Source of the DNA: Microbacterium sp. LWH11-1.2 | Lineage (GTDB): Bacteria; Actinomycetota; Actinomycetes; Actinomycetales; Microbacteriaceae | Direction: 5' to 3' | Length of the DNA stretch: 64,000 bases | Assembly: GCF_038397745.1 (NCBI RefSeq) | Contig: NZ_CP151636.1 | Span: forward strand, 4,154,001-4,218,000 | The notes under the pieces: model-generated | Told to the model about the DNA's origin: nothing | What the model saw: the letters and a program-made list of their open reading frames with translations, nothing else | Databases searched by the model: none | Position numbers and translations under genes: made by a program | Shown: positions 8,751-17,867 of the stretch, piece by piece | Layout of the letters: every line of letters begins with the position of its first letter | Numbering within the stretch: position 1 is the stretch's first letter

Positions 8751-10037
8751 TTACTGGTTGAGCAGTTCGGTCATCTCGGCGGCGGCGTCCTTCGTCGCGG
8801 TCGCGACGTCCTTCTGCCCGCTGAGGATGGCCTGGATCATGGCGTTGGTCGTCTTCTTCGCCTGGACGGCTCCGAAGTTCGGCGTGACCGGGACGGATGC
8901 TCCGCCGTCGACCATCTGCTCGGCGAACGGCGCGACGAGCGGGTCGGTCGAGGCCAGGGCCTCCTCCATGGCCGACTGGACGCCCGGGAAGTAGCCGGTC
9001 TCGTTGGACCACTGCTCGGCGAACTCGCCGGTGGTCATGAGCTTGACGAACTCCCACGCGAGGTCGGCGTTCTTCGTGGTGTTGAACACGGAGAGGTGCG
9101 ACCCGCCGAGCACGGACGGAGCGATGCCGCCGTCTTCGCCGGGGATGACCGCCGCGCCGATCTTGCCCTCGAGGTCGGGGTTCGCCTCGATGAGCGCCTT
9201 CGGGGTCCACGAGCCCGAGAGCATCATGGCGACGTTGCCCTGCGTGAACGCGTCACGGAGGTCGGTCTCCTTCCAGGTGGTGGCACCGGCCGACGAGAAC
9301 CCGTGCTGCGTCGCGAGGCCCGTGTAGAACTCGATGCCGGCCTGCGACTCCTTGCTGTCGAGCTCGCTGGTCCACTCGCCGCCGTCCTGCGTGGCGATCT
9401 CTCCGCCTGCGCCCCAGACCCAGGGGTAGACCTGGAACTCGGCGTCGCCGGCGACGGGGAACGGGAGCATCTCGGGCTTCGCGGCCTTGATGGCCTCGCC
9501 TGCGGTGACGATGTCGTCCCACGTCTTCGGAGCCTCGAGACCGAGCTCCTCGAACACGTCGGTGCGGTAGACGATCGAGCGGACGCCCGCGTACCACGGC
9601 ATGCCGTAGAGCGCGTCGTCGTAGGTGCCGGCGACCGCGAGGCCCTCGACGAGGTCGTCGCGCAGACCCTTCTCCGCGTCGACGTACTCGTCGAGCGGCT
9701 CGAGCGCGCCGGCGTCGGCGAACTCGGCGGTCCAGGTGGTGCCGGTCTCGGCGATGTCGGGGGTGGTGCCGCCGGCGATGGAGGTCACGAAGCGATCGTG
9801 GGCGTCGGCCCACTGGATCTCCTCGATCGTCACCGTCGCGCCAGTCTCATCTTCGAAGGCCTCGGAGACCTTGTCGTAGAAGGCGGTCGCGTCGGGGTTG
9901 GTGCCCTTCATGATCCAGACGGTGAGCTCCTGGCCCTCTCCGTCGGTGCCGCTCTCGGTGGCACCGCCGGCGCAGGCCGCCAGGCCGAGCGTGGCCGCGG
10001 CGCCCAGCGCCACGACCGGAAGAATGCGCTTGTGCAT
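8751..10037 (-). CDS. Sugar-binding lipoprotein of a CUT1 ABC transporter
   Basis: Extracellular solute-binding protein family 1, 428 residues, first gene of the sugar importer operon. The signal peptide ends in a lipobox (GLAAC, Cys22), so the mature protein should be tethered outside the membrane. The start ATG follows GAGGAG with 8 nt spacing. The neighbouring glycosidase and RpiR-type regulator point to an amino-sugar ligand such as GlcNAc, chitobiose or a muropeptide sugar; this is inference from context. Confidence 0.9.
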   Translation of the reverse strand: MHKRILPVVALGAAATLGLAACAGGATESGTDGEGQELTVWIMKGTNPDATAFYDKVSEAFEDETGATVTIEEIQWADAHDRFVTSIAGGTTPDIAETGTTWTAEFADAGALEPLDEYVDAEKGLRDDLVEGLAVAGTYDDALYGMPWYAGVRSIVYRTDVFEELGLEAPKTWDDIVTAGEAIKAAKPEMLPFPVAGDAEFQVYPWVWGAGGEIATQDGGEWTSELDSKESQAGIEFYTGLATQHGFSSAGATTWKETDLRDAFTQGNVAMMLSGSWTPKALIEANPDLEGKIGAAVIPGEDGGIAPSVLGGSHLSVFNTTKNADLAWEFVKLMTTGEFAEQWSNETGYFPGVQSAMEEALASTDPLVAPFAEQMVDGGASVPVTPNFGAVQAKKTTNAMIQAILSGQKDVATATKDAAAEMTELLNQ

Positions 10038-10204
10038 CAGGGGATCTCCTCTTCGAAATTTCTCCTGGCGGGCATCGGGTGCTCACCGGATAGGAAAAAG
10101 TATCCACGACTAACTAATTCGCTGCAAGTTACTCTCACAATCGTCACGCGCCCGTAACATCGGTCTTCCCTGCACCTTCTCGGCTGGTCGTGCACTGCCG
10201 TGGG

Positions 10205-10210
10205 TATGCT
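10205..10210 (+). promoter_or_regulatory. Leaderless -10 box of the LCP gene
   Basis: TATGCT with a 6-nt gap to the ATG at 10217. Confidence 0.6.
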
Positions 10211-10216
10211 CACCGG

Positions 10217-11473
10217 ATGCCCAGACGCTCCCGAGACGACGACCGATCCACCGCCGCTCGCCACGCGGACACGCGCACACGCGGCGCCGCCCCGCGGTTC
10301 CTGAAGATCACCGGCATCGTGCTGGCGATCGTCCTCACGTCGGCGCTCGCCGTCGTCGCATTCGTCGTCGTGGACCTCGTCAACCGCATGGGCGACGGCG
10401 CCGTGACCCTGGAGGATGCCCCCGAGGTCGAGCCGCCGACGATCGACGCCTACCCCGGTGAGTTCAGCATGCTCATCATCGGCACCGACGAGTGCGGCGA
10501 GGTCTCGACCGGCCTGCTCGGCGAGCGCTGCTCGGAAGCGGACGGGGGCGTGCTCAACGACGTCAACCTGCTCGTGCATGTCTCCGCCGAGCCGCGGAAC
10601 GTCACCGTGGTGTCCTTCCCCCGCGACCTCATGATGTCGACGCCGGAGTGCACCCTGGCGGATGGATCGGTCGCCTCGGCCACCGACTACTCCGCCATCA
10701 ACGAGATCTACCAGCGCGCCGGCCTCTCCTGCGTCGCGAAGAGCGTCACCGATCTGACCGGCATCGAGATCCCCTTCGCGGCCAAGATCGGTTTCGACGG
10801 CGTGATGGAGGTCACCGATGCGATCGGGGGCGTCGAGGTCTGCATCGGCGGCGAAGGCATCCGCGACGAGCAGACCGGCATCGACTGGCCCGCCGGCATG
10901 CGCTCGGTGTCCGGCATCGAGGCACTGCAGTTCATCCGCACGCGACACGGTGTCGGCGACGGCAGCGATCTCGCCCGCATCTCCAACCAGCAGCAGTACA
11001 TGTCGCGACTGGTCCAGAAGATCATGAGCGACGAGGTCCTCACCGACCCGGCGAAGCTGCTCGGCCTCGCCAACACCGTGGTCGACAACATCGAGCCGAG
11101 CGATGAGCTCTCCAACCCGATCCGCCTGGCCCAGCTGGCCCTCTCGGTCAAGGACGTGCCCTTCTCGGACTTCGCGTTCCTGCAGTATCCGGTGTTCGTG
11201 GACCCGGATGACGAGGACAGACGAGTGCCCGACTACGACGCGGCCGAGACGATCTGGGCCGCGCTGCGCGCCGGACAGGCCGTGCAGATCACGGGCGACG
11301 TGACGACCAATGAGGGCGTCGAGCTCGTGGATCCGGCGCCCGGGACCGAGGAGGAGACTCCGGAGGGCGAGACACCCTCGACCGACGCCCCGGCCACCCG
11401 CGCCCCGCTCGCCCCGAGCGTCTCGGGCCAGACCGCGGATCAGGAGACCTGCGCGAACGGCAGGCAGAACTGA
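10217..11473 (+). CDS. LytR-CpsA-Psr (LCP) family cell-wall glycopolymer transferase
   Basis: Membrane-anchored phosphotransferase of 418 residues that attaches secondary polymers (teichoic-acid-like or arabinogalactan-type) to peptidoglycan from undecaprenyl carriers. After a basic N-terminus there is one membrane helix (about 30-55), then an extracellular LCP domain (about 83-300) with SFPRDLMM and FIRTRHGVGDGSDLARISN, holding the conserved Asp and Arg residues. A Pro/Thr-rich tail of about 50 residues closes the protein and four or more cysteines lie in the extracellular part. The ATG is placed by a -10 box 6 nt upstream. Confidence 0.9.
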   Translation: MPRRSRDDDRSTAARHADTRTRGAAPRFLKITGIVLAIVLTSALAVVAFVVVDLVNRMGDGAVTLEDAPEVEPPTIDAYPGEFSMLIIGTDECGEVSTGLLGERCSEADGGVLNDVNLLVHVSAEPRNVTVVSFPRDLMMSTPECTLADGSVASATDYSAINEIYQRAGLSCVAKSVTDLTGIEIPFAAKIGFDGVMEVTDAIGGVEVCIGGEGIRDEQTGIDWPAGMRSVSGIEALQFIRTRHGVGDGSDLARISNQQQYMSRLVQKIMSDEVLTDPAKLLGLANTVVDNIEPSDELSNPIRLAQLALSVKDVPFSDFAFLQYPVFVDPDDEDRRVPDYDAAETIWAALRAGQAVQITGDVTTNEGVELVDPAPGTEEETPEGETPSTDAPATRAPLAPSVSGQTADQETCANGRQN

Positions 11474-11489
11474 CCGCAGCGCCCGGGCG

Positions 11490-11495
11490 TAGGCT
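11490..11495 (+). promoter_or_regulatory. Leaderless -10 box of the spermidine-synthase-like gene
   Basis: TAGGCT with a 7-nt gap to the ATG at 11503, lying 16 nt after the LCP stop codon. Confidence 0.55.
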
Positions 11496-11502
11496 CGTGC
11501 GC

Positions 11503-12363
11503 ATGGGACGGATGCGATCGCGGGACACCGAGCACCCCCAGGCCCGCCTCGATCACGGCGGAATCGCCCGCATCGTGCCGAGCGAGTTCACCACCGGATT
11601 CGAGCTCGTCGTCGACGAGACTCCACAGTCGCATGTCGATCTGGACGACCCCACCCACCTGCACTTCGAGTACATCGTGCGCATGGGCGCGGTGATCGAT
11701 CAGCTGCCTCCCGGCCCTCTCACCGCGGTGCACCTCGGCGCGGGAGCGCTGACGATCCCCCGCTACATCGATGCCACGCGTCCCGGTTCGCGACAGCAGG
11801 TGATCGAGCTCGAGGCGCCGCTCGCGCAGCTCGTCCGAGAGCATCTGCCTCTCCCGAAGGGCGCCGGCATCCGCATCCGCATCGGCGACGCACGGGAAGG
11901 GGTCCGCCGGCTCCCCGCCGCCCTGCAGGAGAACTGCGACCTCGTCGTCTCCGATGTCTACTCCGGCGCGCAGACGCCTGCGCACCTCACCAGCATCGAG
12001 TTCTACCGCGAGCTCGCCGCACTCCTCGCTCCGGCCGGTGTGCTGTTGGTGAACGTCGCGGACGGGCCGGGCCTCGCGTTCGCCCGGCGTCAGGCCGCCA
12101 CGATCGCCGAGGTGCTCCCCGAGATCGGCATCCTCGCCGACACGCAGGTGCTGAAGGGGCGGCGATTCGGGAACCTCGTGATCGCGGCATCCGCTGCTCC
12201 GCTCCCGACCGAGTGGCTTCCGCGGATGCTGGCGGCCGGTCCGCATCCCGCGAAGATCGCTCAGGGCGCCGAAGTCGACGCCTTCGTGCAGGGCGCGCGC
12301 GTGGTCACGGATGCCGACGCCGTGGCATCCCCGCGCCCTGACGCGTCGCTCTTCCTGCGCTGA
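11503..12363 (+). CDS. Spermidine-synthase-like protein (Rossmann methyltransferase fold)
   Basis: 286-residue cytoplasmic protein with the nucleotide-binding fold of spermidine synthases and SAM methyltransferases. TAVHLGAGALTIPRYI matches motif I, followed by an acidic residue after the second strand (QVIELEAPL) and the segment CDLVVSDVYSGAQTP, which resembles the active-site region of the spermidine synthase family. Actinobacterial proteins of this kind (fused or free) have no proven polyamine role. No upstream polyamine genes are present, so the function is unassigned. Confidence 0.75.
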   Translation: MGRMRSRDTEHPQARLDHGGIARIVPSEFTTGFELVVDETPQSHVDLDDPTHLHFEYIVRMGAVIDQLPPGPLTAVHLGAGALTIPRYIDATRPGSRQQVIELEAPLAQLVREHLPLPKGAGIRIRIGDAREGVRRLPAALQENCDLVVSDVYSGAQTPAHLTSIEFYRELAALLAPAGVLLVNVADGPGLAFARRQAATIAEVLPEIGILADTQVLKGRRFGNLVIAASAAPLPTEWLPRMLAAGPHPAKIAQGAEVDAFVQGARVVTDADAVASPRPDASLFLR

Positions 12364-12399
12364 GCGCCCACCGGTGCCGCCGCGTGGATCGGCGGCGTC

Positions 12400-12481
12400 C
12401 CGATCTGCGGATGGTGGCACGATCTGCGGATGTTCTCGCCCGGAACGTCCGCGAATCGGGACAGGCTCCGCAGATCGTGCC
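12400..12481. repeat. Intergenic inverted repeat with GGCACGATCTGCGGA arms
   Basis: Perfect 15-bp arms at 12416-12430 and 12467-12481 face each other across 36 nt; an extra direct copy of CGATCTGCGGATG lies at 12400-12412. It sits downstream of the methyltransferase-fold gene and may form a cruciform or act as a terminator. Confidence 0.7.
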
Positions 12482-12586
12482 CGAGAAGGACATCCCGGAG
12501 AGCGGATGCCGACGTGCGGGGCGCGCCGCCCCGGGGAGCGCGCGACCGCCAGGCAGACTGAACGGGGACGCTGCGGAAGGAGAGCA

Positions 12587-13114
12587 ATGAGTTTGATCCA
12601 GGGATACGACCAGGAGACCCTCCGCGAGCTGGTCGATCTCGACGAGTGCGCGGTGCGCCTCGCGGAGATCGAATCGCAGCGCAGCCTCCCCGCGCTGCTC
12701 GAGCGCGTGTGGCTGCTGAAGGTGCTCGATCGGCTCGACGAGGCACTGCGACTGGCCGACGAGACGGTGCGGCAGGCGCGCATGGCGGGCACCCGGAAGG
12801 ACGTGCTGCGTGCGCGGGTGCTGCACGCGACGATCCTCCAGTACCGGGGCGCGTACGCCGCCGCCGAGCAGGAGCTGGCGACCTGCGCCGATGAGGCGGA
12901 GGGTCAGCGCTGGGTGTCGATCGCGGCGTTCGCGCATCACCACCACGGCAAGAACGCCTATGACGCGGAAGACTACGAGACGGCTCGCGAGAGCTTCAAG
13001 CGCTCGCTGTTCCTGCGGCGGGAGTCCGGCGCGGAGGATCGCGATCTGGAGACCGCGCTGCTCGCGATCGAGGCGGCCGAGCGGCGCCGCTCCACGCAGC
13101 TCGTCGCGGGCTGA
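12587..13114 (+). CDS. TPR-like hypothetical protein
   Basis: Function not recognised. The 175-residue, cytoplasmic, mostly helical protein has several helix pairs resembling tetratricopeptide repeats (for example LLKVLDRLDEALRLADETVRQA, about residues 44-65, and YDAEDYETARESFKRSLFLRR near 124-144), suggesting protein-protein binding. The ATG is supported by AAGGAG 6 nt upstream, and CAGACT at 12554-12559 is a possible -10 box, so unlike its neighbours it has a leader. It stands alone between an intergenic palindrome and the SprT-like gene. Confidence 0.65.
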   Translation: MSLIQGYDQETLRELVDLDECAVRLAEIESQRSLPALLERVWLLKVLDRLDEALRLADETVRQARMAGTRKDVLRARVLHATILQYRGAYAAAEQELATCADEAEGQRWVSIAAFAHHHHGKNAYDAEDYETARESFKRSLFLRRESGAEDRDLETALLAIEAAERRRSTQLVAG

Positions 13115-13147
13115 GCAGGCCTCGGCCCCGATGTCCGCGGCATGGCT

Positions 13148-13153
13148 TACCCT
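13148..13153 (+). promoter_or_regulatory. Leaderless -10 box of the SprT-like gene
   Basis: TACCCT with a 6-nt gap to the ATG at 13160. Confidence 0.55.
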
Positions 13154-13159
13154 GGGCGC

Positions 13160-13648
13160 ATGGCCGAACTTGACCGTGTGCGCATCTGGGGCGAGGCACT
13201 GATCAGGCTGCATCTGGATGACAGCTGGTCCTTCGGCTTCGACAACGCCAAGCGCCGTGCCGGACTGTGCGATTACACGAAGAAGCGCATCACCGTGTCG
13301 CGGTATCTCGCCGCCCGCTTCGAGGACGACGAGATCCATCAGGTGCTTCTGCACGAGGTCGCGCATGCCCTCGCCGGGCACACCGCGGCGCACGGCCCGG
13401 CCTGGAAGGGCGTCGCACGCGACCTCGGCTACGTCGGCGGCACCACGCACCGCGGCGAGACCGCCGTCGAGCTCGCCCCGTGGGTCGGCCGCTGCCCGGC
13501 CGGACACGTCACGTATCGCCACCGCCGCCCCACGAGAGCGACCTCGTGCGCGCGGTGCTCGCGCACCTTCGACCCGCGGTACGTGTTCTCCTGGACGCGC
13601 CGCGAGATCACGACCGACGCACGCCTGTCCGCCCAGATGCCGCGCTGA
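13160..13648 (+). CDS. SprT-like zinc metalloprotease-fold protein
   Basis: 162-residue protein with a zincin core. The HEVAHALAGH motif at residues 65-74 supplies His65, Glu66 and His69, and a C-terminal zinc ribbon is suggested by Cys112, Cys130 and Cys133. SprT-like domains in eukaryotes (Spartan) cut DNA-protein crosslinks; the role of bacterial members is little known. An in-frame ATG lies six codons upstream, but the -10 box supports 13160. Its stop codon forms one arm of a small inverted repeat with the stop of the convergent gene. Confidence 0.8.
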   Translation: MAELDRVRIWGEALIRLHLDDSWSFGFDNAKRRAGLCDYTKKRITVSRYLAARFEDDEIHQVLLHEVAHALAGHTAAHGPAWKGVARDLGYVGGTTHRGETAVELAPWVGRCPAGHVTYRHRRPTRATSCARCSRTFDPRYVFSWTRREITTDARLSAQMPR

Positions 13649-13675
13649 CCGCGCTGCTCCTCCGAGAGCCGGTCA
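13646..13675. terminator. Inverted repeat spanning two convergent stop codons
   Basis: TGACCG (13646-13651) and CGGTCA (13670-13675) pair across 18 nt. Each arm contains the stop codon of one of the convergent genes. Weak bidirectional terminator candidate. Confidence 0.35.
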
Positions 13676-14086
13676 GTCGATCGGCTCGGCGGGGTCGTCG
13701 GCCACGGCCGCGTCACCGGTGGGCTGAGAGCCGCGGACGCGCCGCACGAGCGCCGCGATCCCGCGCCAGCCGACGAGGAAGACGCCGAGCACGATCGTCG
13801 CGACGATGATGAACGGCACCTCCGCGGTGTCGCCGGCGAGGACGCGCACGAGCATCCCGCCCGCGACCGTCACCACCCAGACGATCGCACCCCACATCAG
13901 GGACCACGGTCGGCGGGGCCTGCCCGGCAGCAGTGCGGCCGCGAGGTGCCCGATCACCAGAGCGACCAGGAACGGCCAGGCCGTCAGCAGGAATCCCGCC
14001 GGGTCCTCCTGATGCGACGCGCGACCGATCGCGGCGAAGATCAGTACGAAGAGGGCGTCGACGATGACTGCGGGGAGGAACCTCAT
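13673..14086 (-). CDS. DUF3054-family membrane protein
   Basis: Small integral membrane protein of 137 residues with four predicted helices (about residues 5-22, 32-53, 61-84 and 92-113) and an acidic C-terminal tail. The pattern FLPAVIVDALFVLIFAAIGRASH with a later HLAA and W-rich segment matches DUF3054 proteins, common in actinomycetes and of unknown role. It has its own predicted promoter and is not in an operon. Confidence 0.75.
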   Translation of the reverse strand: MRFLPAVIVDALFVLIFAAIGRASHQEDPAGFLLTAWPFLVALVIGHLAAALLPGRPRRPWSLMWGAIVWVVTVAGGMLVRVLAGDTAEVPFIIVATIVLGVFLVGWRGIAALVRRVRGSQPTGDAAVADDPAEPID

Positions 14087-14092
14087 GCCACG

Positions 14093-14098
14093 ACCCTA
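14093..14098 (-). promoter_or_regulatory. Leaderless -10 box of the DUF3054 gene
   Basis: TAGGGT on the minus strand, 6-nt gap to the ATG at 14086. Confidence 0.5.
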
Positions 14099-14222
14099 CG
14101 TGTCGACCGCTGAGGCCGCGCGCGCCCCGCGGCCCGGGGCGGAGATCACCCCGACGGGCGGAGGACGCGACGCGGAGGCTCCTCCCATCGCCGAGAAGTC
14201 CTCCCGTCGGAGGCGCGGCCCC

Positions 14223-14882
14223 TCACTCGAAACGCGTGAACAGCCCGTCGCGCAGCACCGGCACGGCGTCGACCGCGTCGAGCACGGCCGCATCCCCCGG
14301 CGCGGTCGGCACCACGCCGGATGCCGCCATCCGCTCGGTCGACGGCACGCCGACCTCGAGCTCGCGGGCCGAGCCGCTCGCGCTCAGCAGATGACGGAGG
14401 GCCCTCCGCAGCGCGCGGAACCCCTCTGCCGCGACCGCCGCGTCCGGTGCCGTGTGGTCGATGCCCAGATCCGTGAGCGCCGCGATGATCGCTCCCGCGC
14501 CGAGGTGATCCTCGACCGCGAACCGGGGACGCCCCGCCTCGTCCCACTCCCCCGCCGCGATGACGGCGACCGAGGTCCGCTCCTGCCGGCGCTCCTGCAC
14601 CGTCTGCACGGCCCGGGCCACCGCGGAGGCGTTGCGGATGCCGCCGACGAACACCGTGGCGTCGGCACTCGCGGCCGCCGCCACGGCTGCGCCGTTGGTC
14701 GACCACTCCACCGCGTCGGACAGGTCGATCTCGTGGCCACCGGCGACGGCATCCGCCACCGTCGAGGAGAACCGCAGCACGTCGACGACCACGACGATGT
14801 CGGCCGGGGCCAGACGGGCGAGGCCCGCGGTCCCCCAGTCGAGACGGACCTGATACGTGGACTGATCGAACGGCGACGACAT
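14223..14882 (-). CDS. 2-phosphosulfolactate phosphatase (ComB) family protein
   Basis: 219-residue cytoplasmic hydrolase of the ComB fold. The signatures VVVDVLRFSSTV near residue 32 and AAGEWDEAGRPRFAVEDHLG near 130-150 match the family. In archaea ComB makes sulfolactate during coenzyme M synthesis, but actinomycetes lack that pathway, so the true substrate here is unknown and the family name should not be read as a function. It is a single gene with its own -10 box, downstream of the ABC permease. Confidence 0.8.
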   Translation of the reverse strand: MSSPFDQSTYQVRLDWGTAGLARLAPADIVVVVDVLRFSSTVADAVAGGHEIDLSDAVEWSTNGAAVAAAASADATVFVGGIRNASAVARAVQTVQERRQERTSVAVIAAGEWDEAGRPRFAVEDHLGAGAIIAALTDLGIDHTAPDAAVAAEGFRALRRALRHLLSASGSARELEVGVPSTERMAASGVVPTAPGDAAVLDAVDAVPVLRDGLFTRFE

Positions 14883-14888
14883 CCGTCC

Positions 14889-14894
14889 AGCCTA
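14889..14894 (-). promoter_or_regulatory. Leaderless -10 box of the ComB-like gene
   Basis: TAGGCT on the minus strand, 6-nt gap to the ATG at 14882, 6 nt after the permease stop codon. Confidence 0.6.
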
Positions 14895-14900
14895 GAGGCG

Positions 14901-16357
14901 TCAGTCGGCGGCGAGCGCCTCGACCGGGGCCACTCGTGTCGCCAGTCGGGTGGGCGTCGCGGCGGCGACGAGAGTGAGCACGGCGGTGGCCACGACGATG
15001 ATCGCCACCGGGATCCACGGGATCTGCGGCGCCACGAGTCCGGCCGGCGTGAAGTCCGGCAGGGTCGGCACGGAGCCGAGCAGCGACTGCGCTGCGATCC
15101 AGCCGTAGACGACGCCCAGGACGAGCCCGGTCAGGGTCGCGGTGACCGTGATGTGCGTCGCCTCGAGGAGCACCATCGTCCGCACCTGGGCGTTCGACAG
15201 TCCGATCGAACGCAGGAGTCCGAGCTCGCGGCGACGCTGCACCACGCCGATCGTGAGGAGGTTGACGAGTCCGACGGCCGCGATCACCGCCGAGACCGCC
15301 ACGAGCACCATCATGATCGCGGCGAACGCGTCGAACGGCGCGAAGAACTCCTCCGGGATCTCTCCGGTCACCTGGCTCATCATGAGCCGCTTCGCCGACT
15401 CCAGCGCGACCGCGAACATCGTCACCAGCGTCACGCCCATGACAACGCCGATCGCCATGCGCGACGACCGCTCCGGATACCGCAGCGCGTTCTCCGCCGC
15501 GAGACGGGCGGTCGCACTCGACCCGAACATCCGCCCGACCAGGCGCAGCACCGGCGGCATGAACATCACCGACCCGAGGACGAGTCCGGTGAACGAGAGG
15601 ATGCCGCCGAAGAACGCCACGACGACCCCGAGCGGACTCACCAGACCGATCACGACGCCGCCGAGGAGCAGCACCGCTCCCGAGATCAGCAGGATCCAGG
15701 AGCCGATGTGCCGCGCCGGCTTCCCGGACACCTCGTCGTGCGTGCGCTCGACCGAGCCGCCGAGAGCCTGCAGCGGGGTGACCGAGAGCACCCGACGCGA
15801 CCCGGCCCACGCCGCGGCCCAGGTGGTGAGGGCGACGCCGACGACCGGCAGCACGATGAACGGCTGCGCGAGCGAGAACCCGGTCGGGTCGTTGTCGAGG
15901 AGCTGGGACCCGATCTGCACGCCCATTACCGCCAGCAGCAGTCCCGCGAGCAGCCCGATCCCCGCTCCGAGCACGCCGACGAGGAAGCCCTGCCTGCCGA
16001 CCTGCGCGCGCTGCGAGCGCGCGGTCGCGCCGATGAGGCGCATCAGAGCGATCTGCCGGGTGCGTCCGGCGATGATCGTCGCGAAGGTGTTGGCCGTGAC
16101 GATCGCGGCGACATACATCGCGACCGCGGTCAGCAGGATCGACAGCATCCCCACGATGAAGGCGAGGGTGCCGCTGTCGCCGATGAGCGGATCGGCCTGC
16201 AGCACCGCGCCGATGTACGCCGTGACCTCGACGAGGATCACGCCGAACGCCGCCGACAGGGCGGCCACGAGGATGCTCGCCCCCATGCCCCGGTCGCGGA
16301 GCCACGCGAGGCGCGGACCGGTGGCGGCGGTCTCGGGGACGACCGTGGCGACGGCGG

Positions 16358-16361
<4 letters not shown>
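14901..16361 (-). CDS. FtsX/MacB-type ABC transporter permease
   Basis: 486-residue membrane subunit of an ABC exporter or mechanotransmission system, with two FtsX-like blocks. The first begins after the opening helix near residue 30 and includes ARTRQIALMRLIGAT-type sequence (TRQIALMRLIGATARSQRAQ); the second repeats it as RRRELGLLRSIGLSNAQVRT before the last helices. Its ATG overlaps the ATPase stop by 4 nt. Such pairs next to a histidine kinase-response regulator often respond to envelope-active antibiotics; the substrate is unknown. Confidence 0.88.
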
Positions 16362-17119
<758 letters not shown>

Positions 17120-17125
17120 GCTTCG

Positions 17126-17131
17126 ACGCTA
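17126..17131 (-). promoter_or_regulatory. Leaderless -10 box of the ABC ATPase gene
   Basis: TAGCGT on the minus strand, 6-nt gap to the ATG at 17119. Confidence 0.5.
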
Positions 17132-17203
17132 TTTTCCGCGTCCATCCCGGCGCGTCGCCCGGAGGGGGCATCCGTGTACATCGCAAGGATGATCACCACG
17201 CCT

Positions 17204-17231
17204 CGCCGAGCGCCGAAAGGGTGGCTCGGCG
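17204..17231 (-). terminator. Hairpin after the response regulator gene
   Basis: CGCCGAGC (17204-17211) and GCTCGGCG (17224-17231) pair immediately after the regulator stop codon, 12-nt loop. Likely separates the two-component pair from the ABC genes. Confidence 0.5.
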
Positions 17232-17867
17232 TCAGGCGAGGCCGTGCTCGAACGCGAAGACGACGAGCTGCACCCGATCGCGCAGGGCGAGCTTGGTCAG
17301 GATGCGGCTGATGTGTGTCTTCACCGTCGCCTCGCTGAGGTACTCGCGTCCGGCGATCTCGGCGTTGGACAGACCTCGTGCGGCGAGCGCGAAGATCTCC
17401 TTCTCGCGGTCGGTGAGATCGGCGAACTGCGGCGGCACCGGCTTCGGCGCCTCGGAGAAGTGCTCGAACAGGTCGCGGGTGGCGGATGCCGCGATGACAC
17501 TGGACCCTGCATGCACCGTGCGGATCGCCGCGAGCAGGAACTCCGGGTCGGCGTCCTTCAGGAGGAAGCCGCTCGCCCCCTGACGGATCGCCCGGGCCGC
17601 GGCCTCGTCGAGGTCGAAGGTCGTGAGCATGACGATGCGCGGCGGCTCCGGCCGATTCAGGATCTCCGCGGTGGCGGTCAGCCCGTCCATGACCGGCATC
17701 CGGATGTCCATCAGCACCACGTCCGGACGGCTGGTGCGCACGATCTCGAGCGCCTCCTTTCCGTTGCCGGCCTCTCCGACCACCTCGAGGTCGGGCTGCG
17801 AGGCGACGAGCATGCGGATGCCGGCGCGGAACAGGGCCTGATCGTCGACGAGGACGACTCTGATCAT
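17232..17867 (-). CDS. NarL/LuxR-family response regulator
   Basis: 211-residue DNA-binding regulator. The receiver domain (1-120) has the acidic pair Asp8-Asp9, the phosphoacceptor Asp54 in VVLMDIRMP and Lys near LLKDAD; the C-terminal LuxR-type helix-turn-helix (about 145-205) includes LTDREKEIFALAARGLSNAE. It is phosphorylated by the kinase whose stop overlaps its start (ATGA). The adjacent ABC exporter pair is its probable target. Confidence 0.92.
   Translation of the reverse strand: MIRVVLVDDQALFRAGIRMLVASQPDLEVVGEAGNGKEALEIVRTSRPDVVLMDIRMPVMDGLTATAEILNRPEPPRIVMLTTFDLDEAAARAIRQGASGFLLKDADPEFLLAAIRTVHAGSSVIAASATRDLFEHFSEAPKPVPPQFADLTDREKEIFALAARGLSNAEIAGREYLSEATVKTHISRILTKLALRDRVQLVVFAFEHGLA

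Noticed and set aside
10038..10216. An operator for the RpiR-type regulator in front of the sugar importer
   Set aside because: Only a weak AACT...AGTT pair is seen around 10110-10130; too short to support a call.
14223..14882. Coenzyme M biosynthesis (ComB) as a real function
   Set aside because: No other pathway genes are visible, and bacterial ComB-fold proteins usually act otherwise; only the family is reported.
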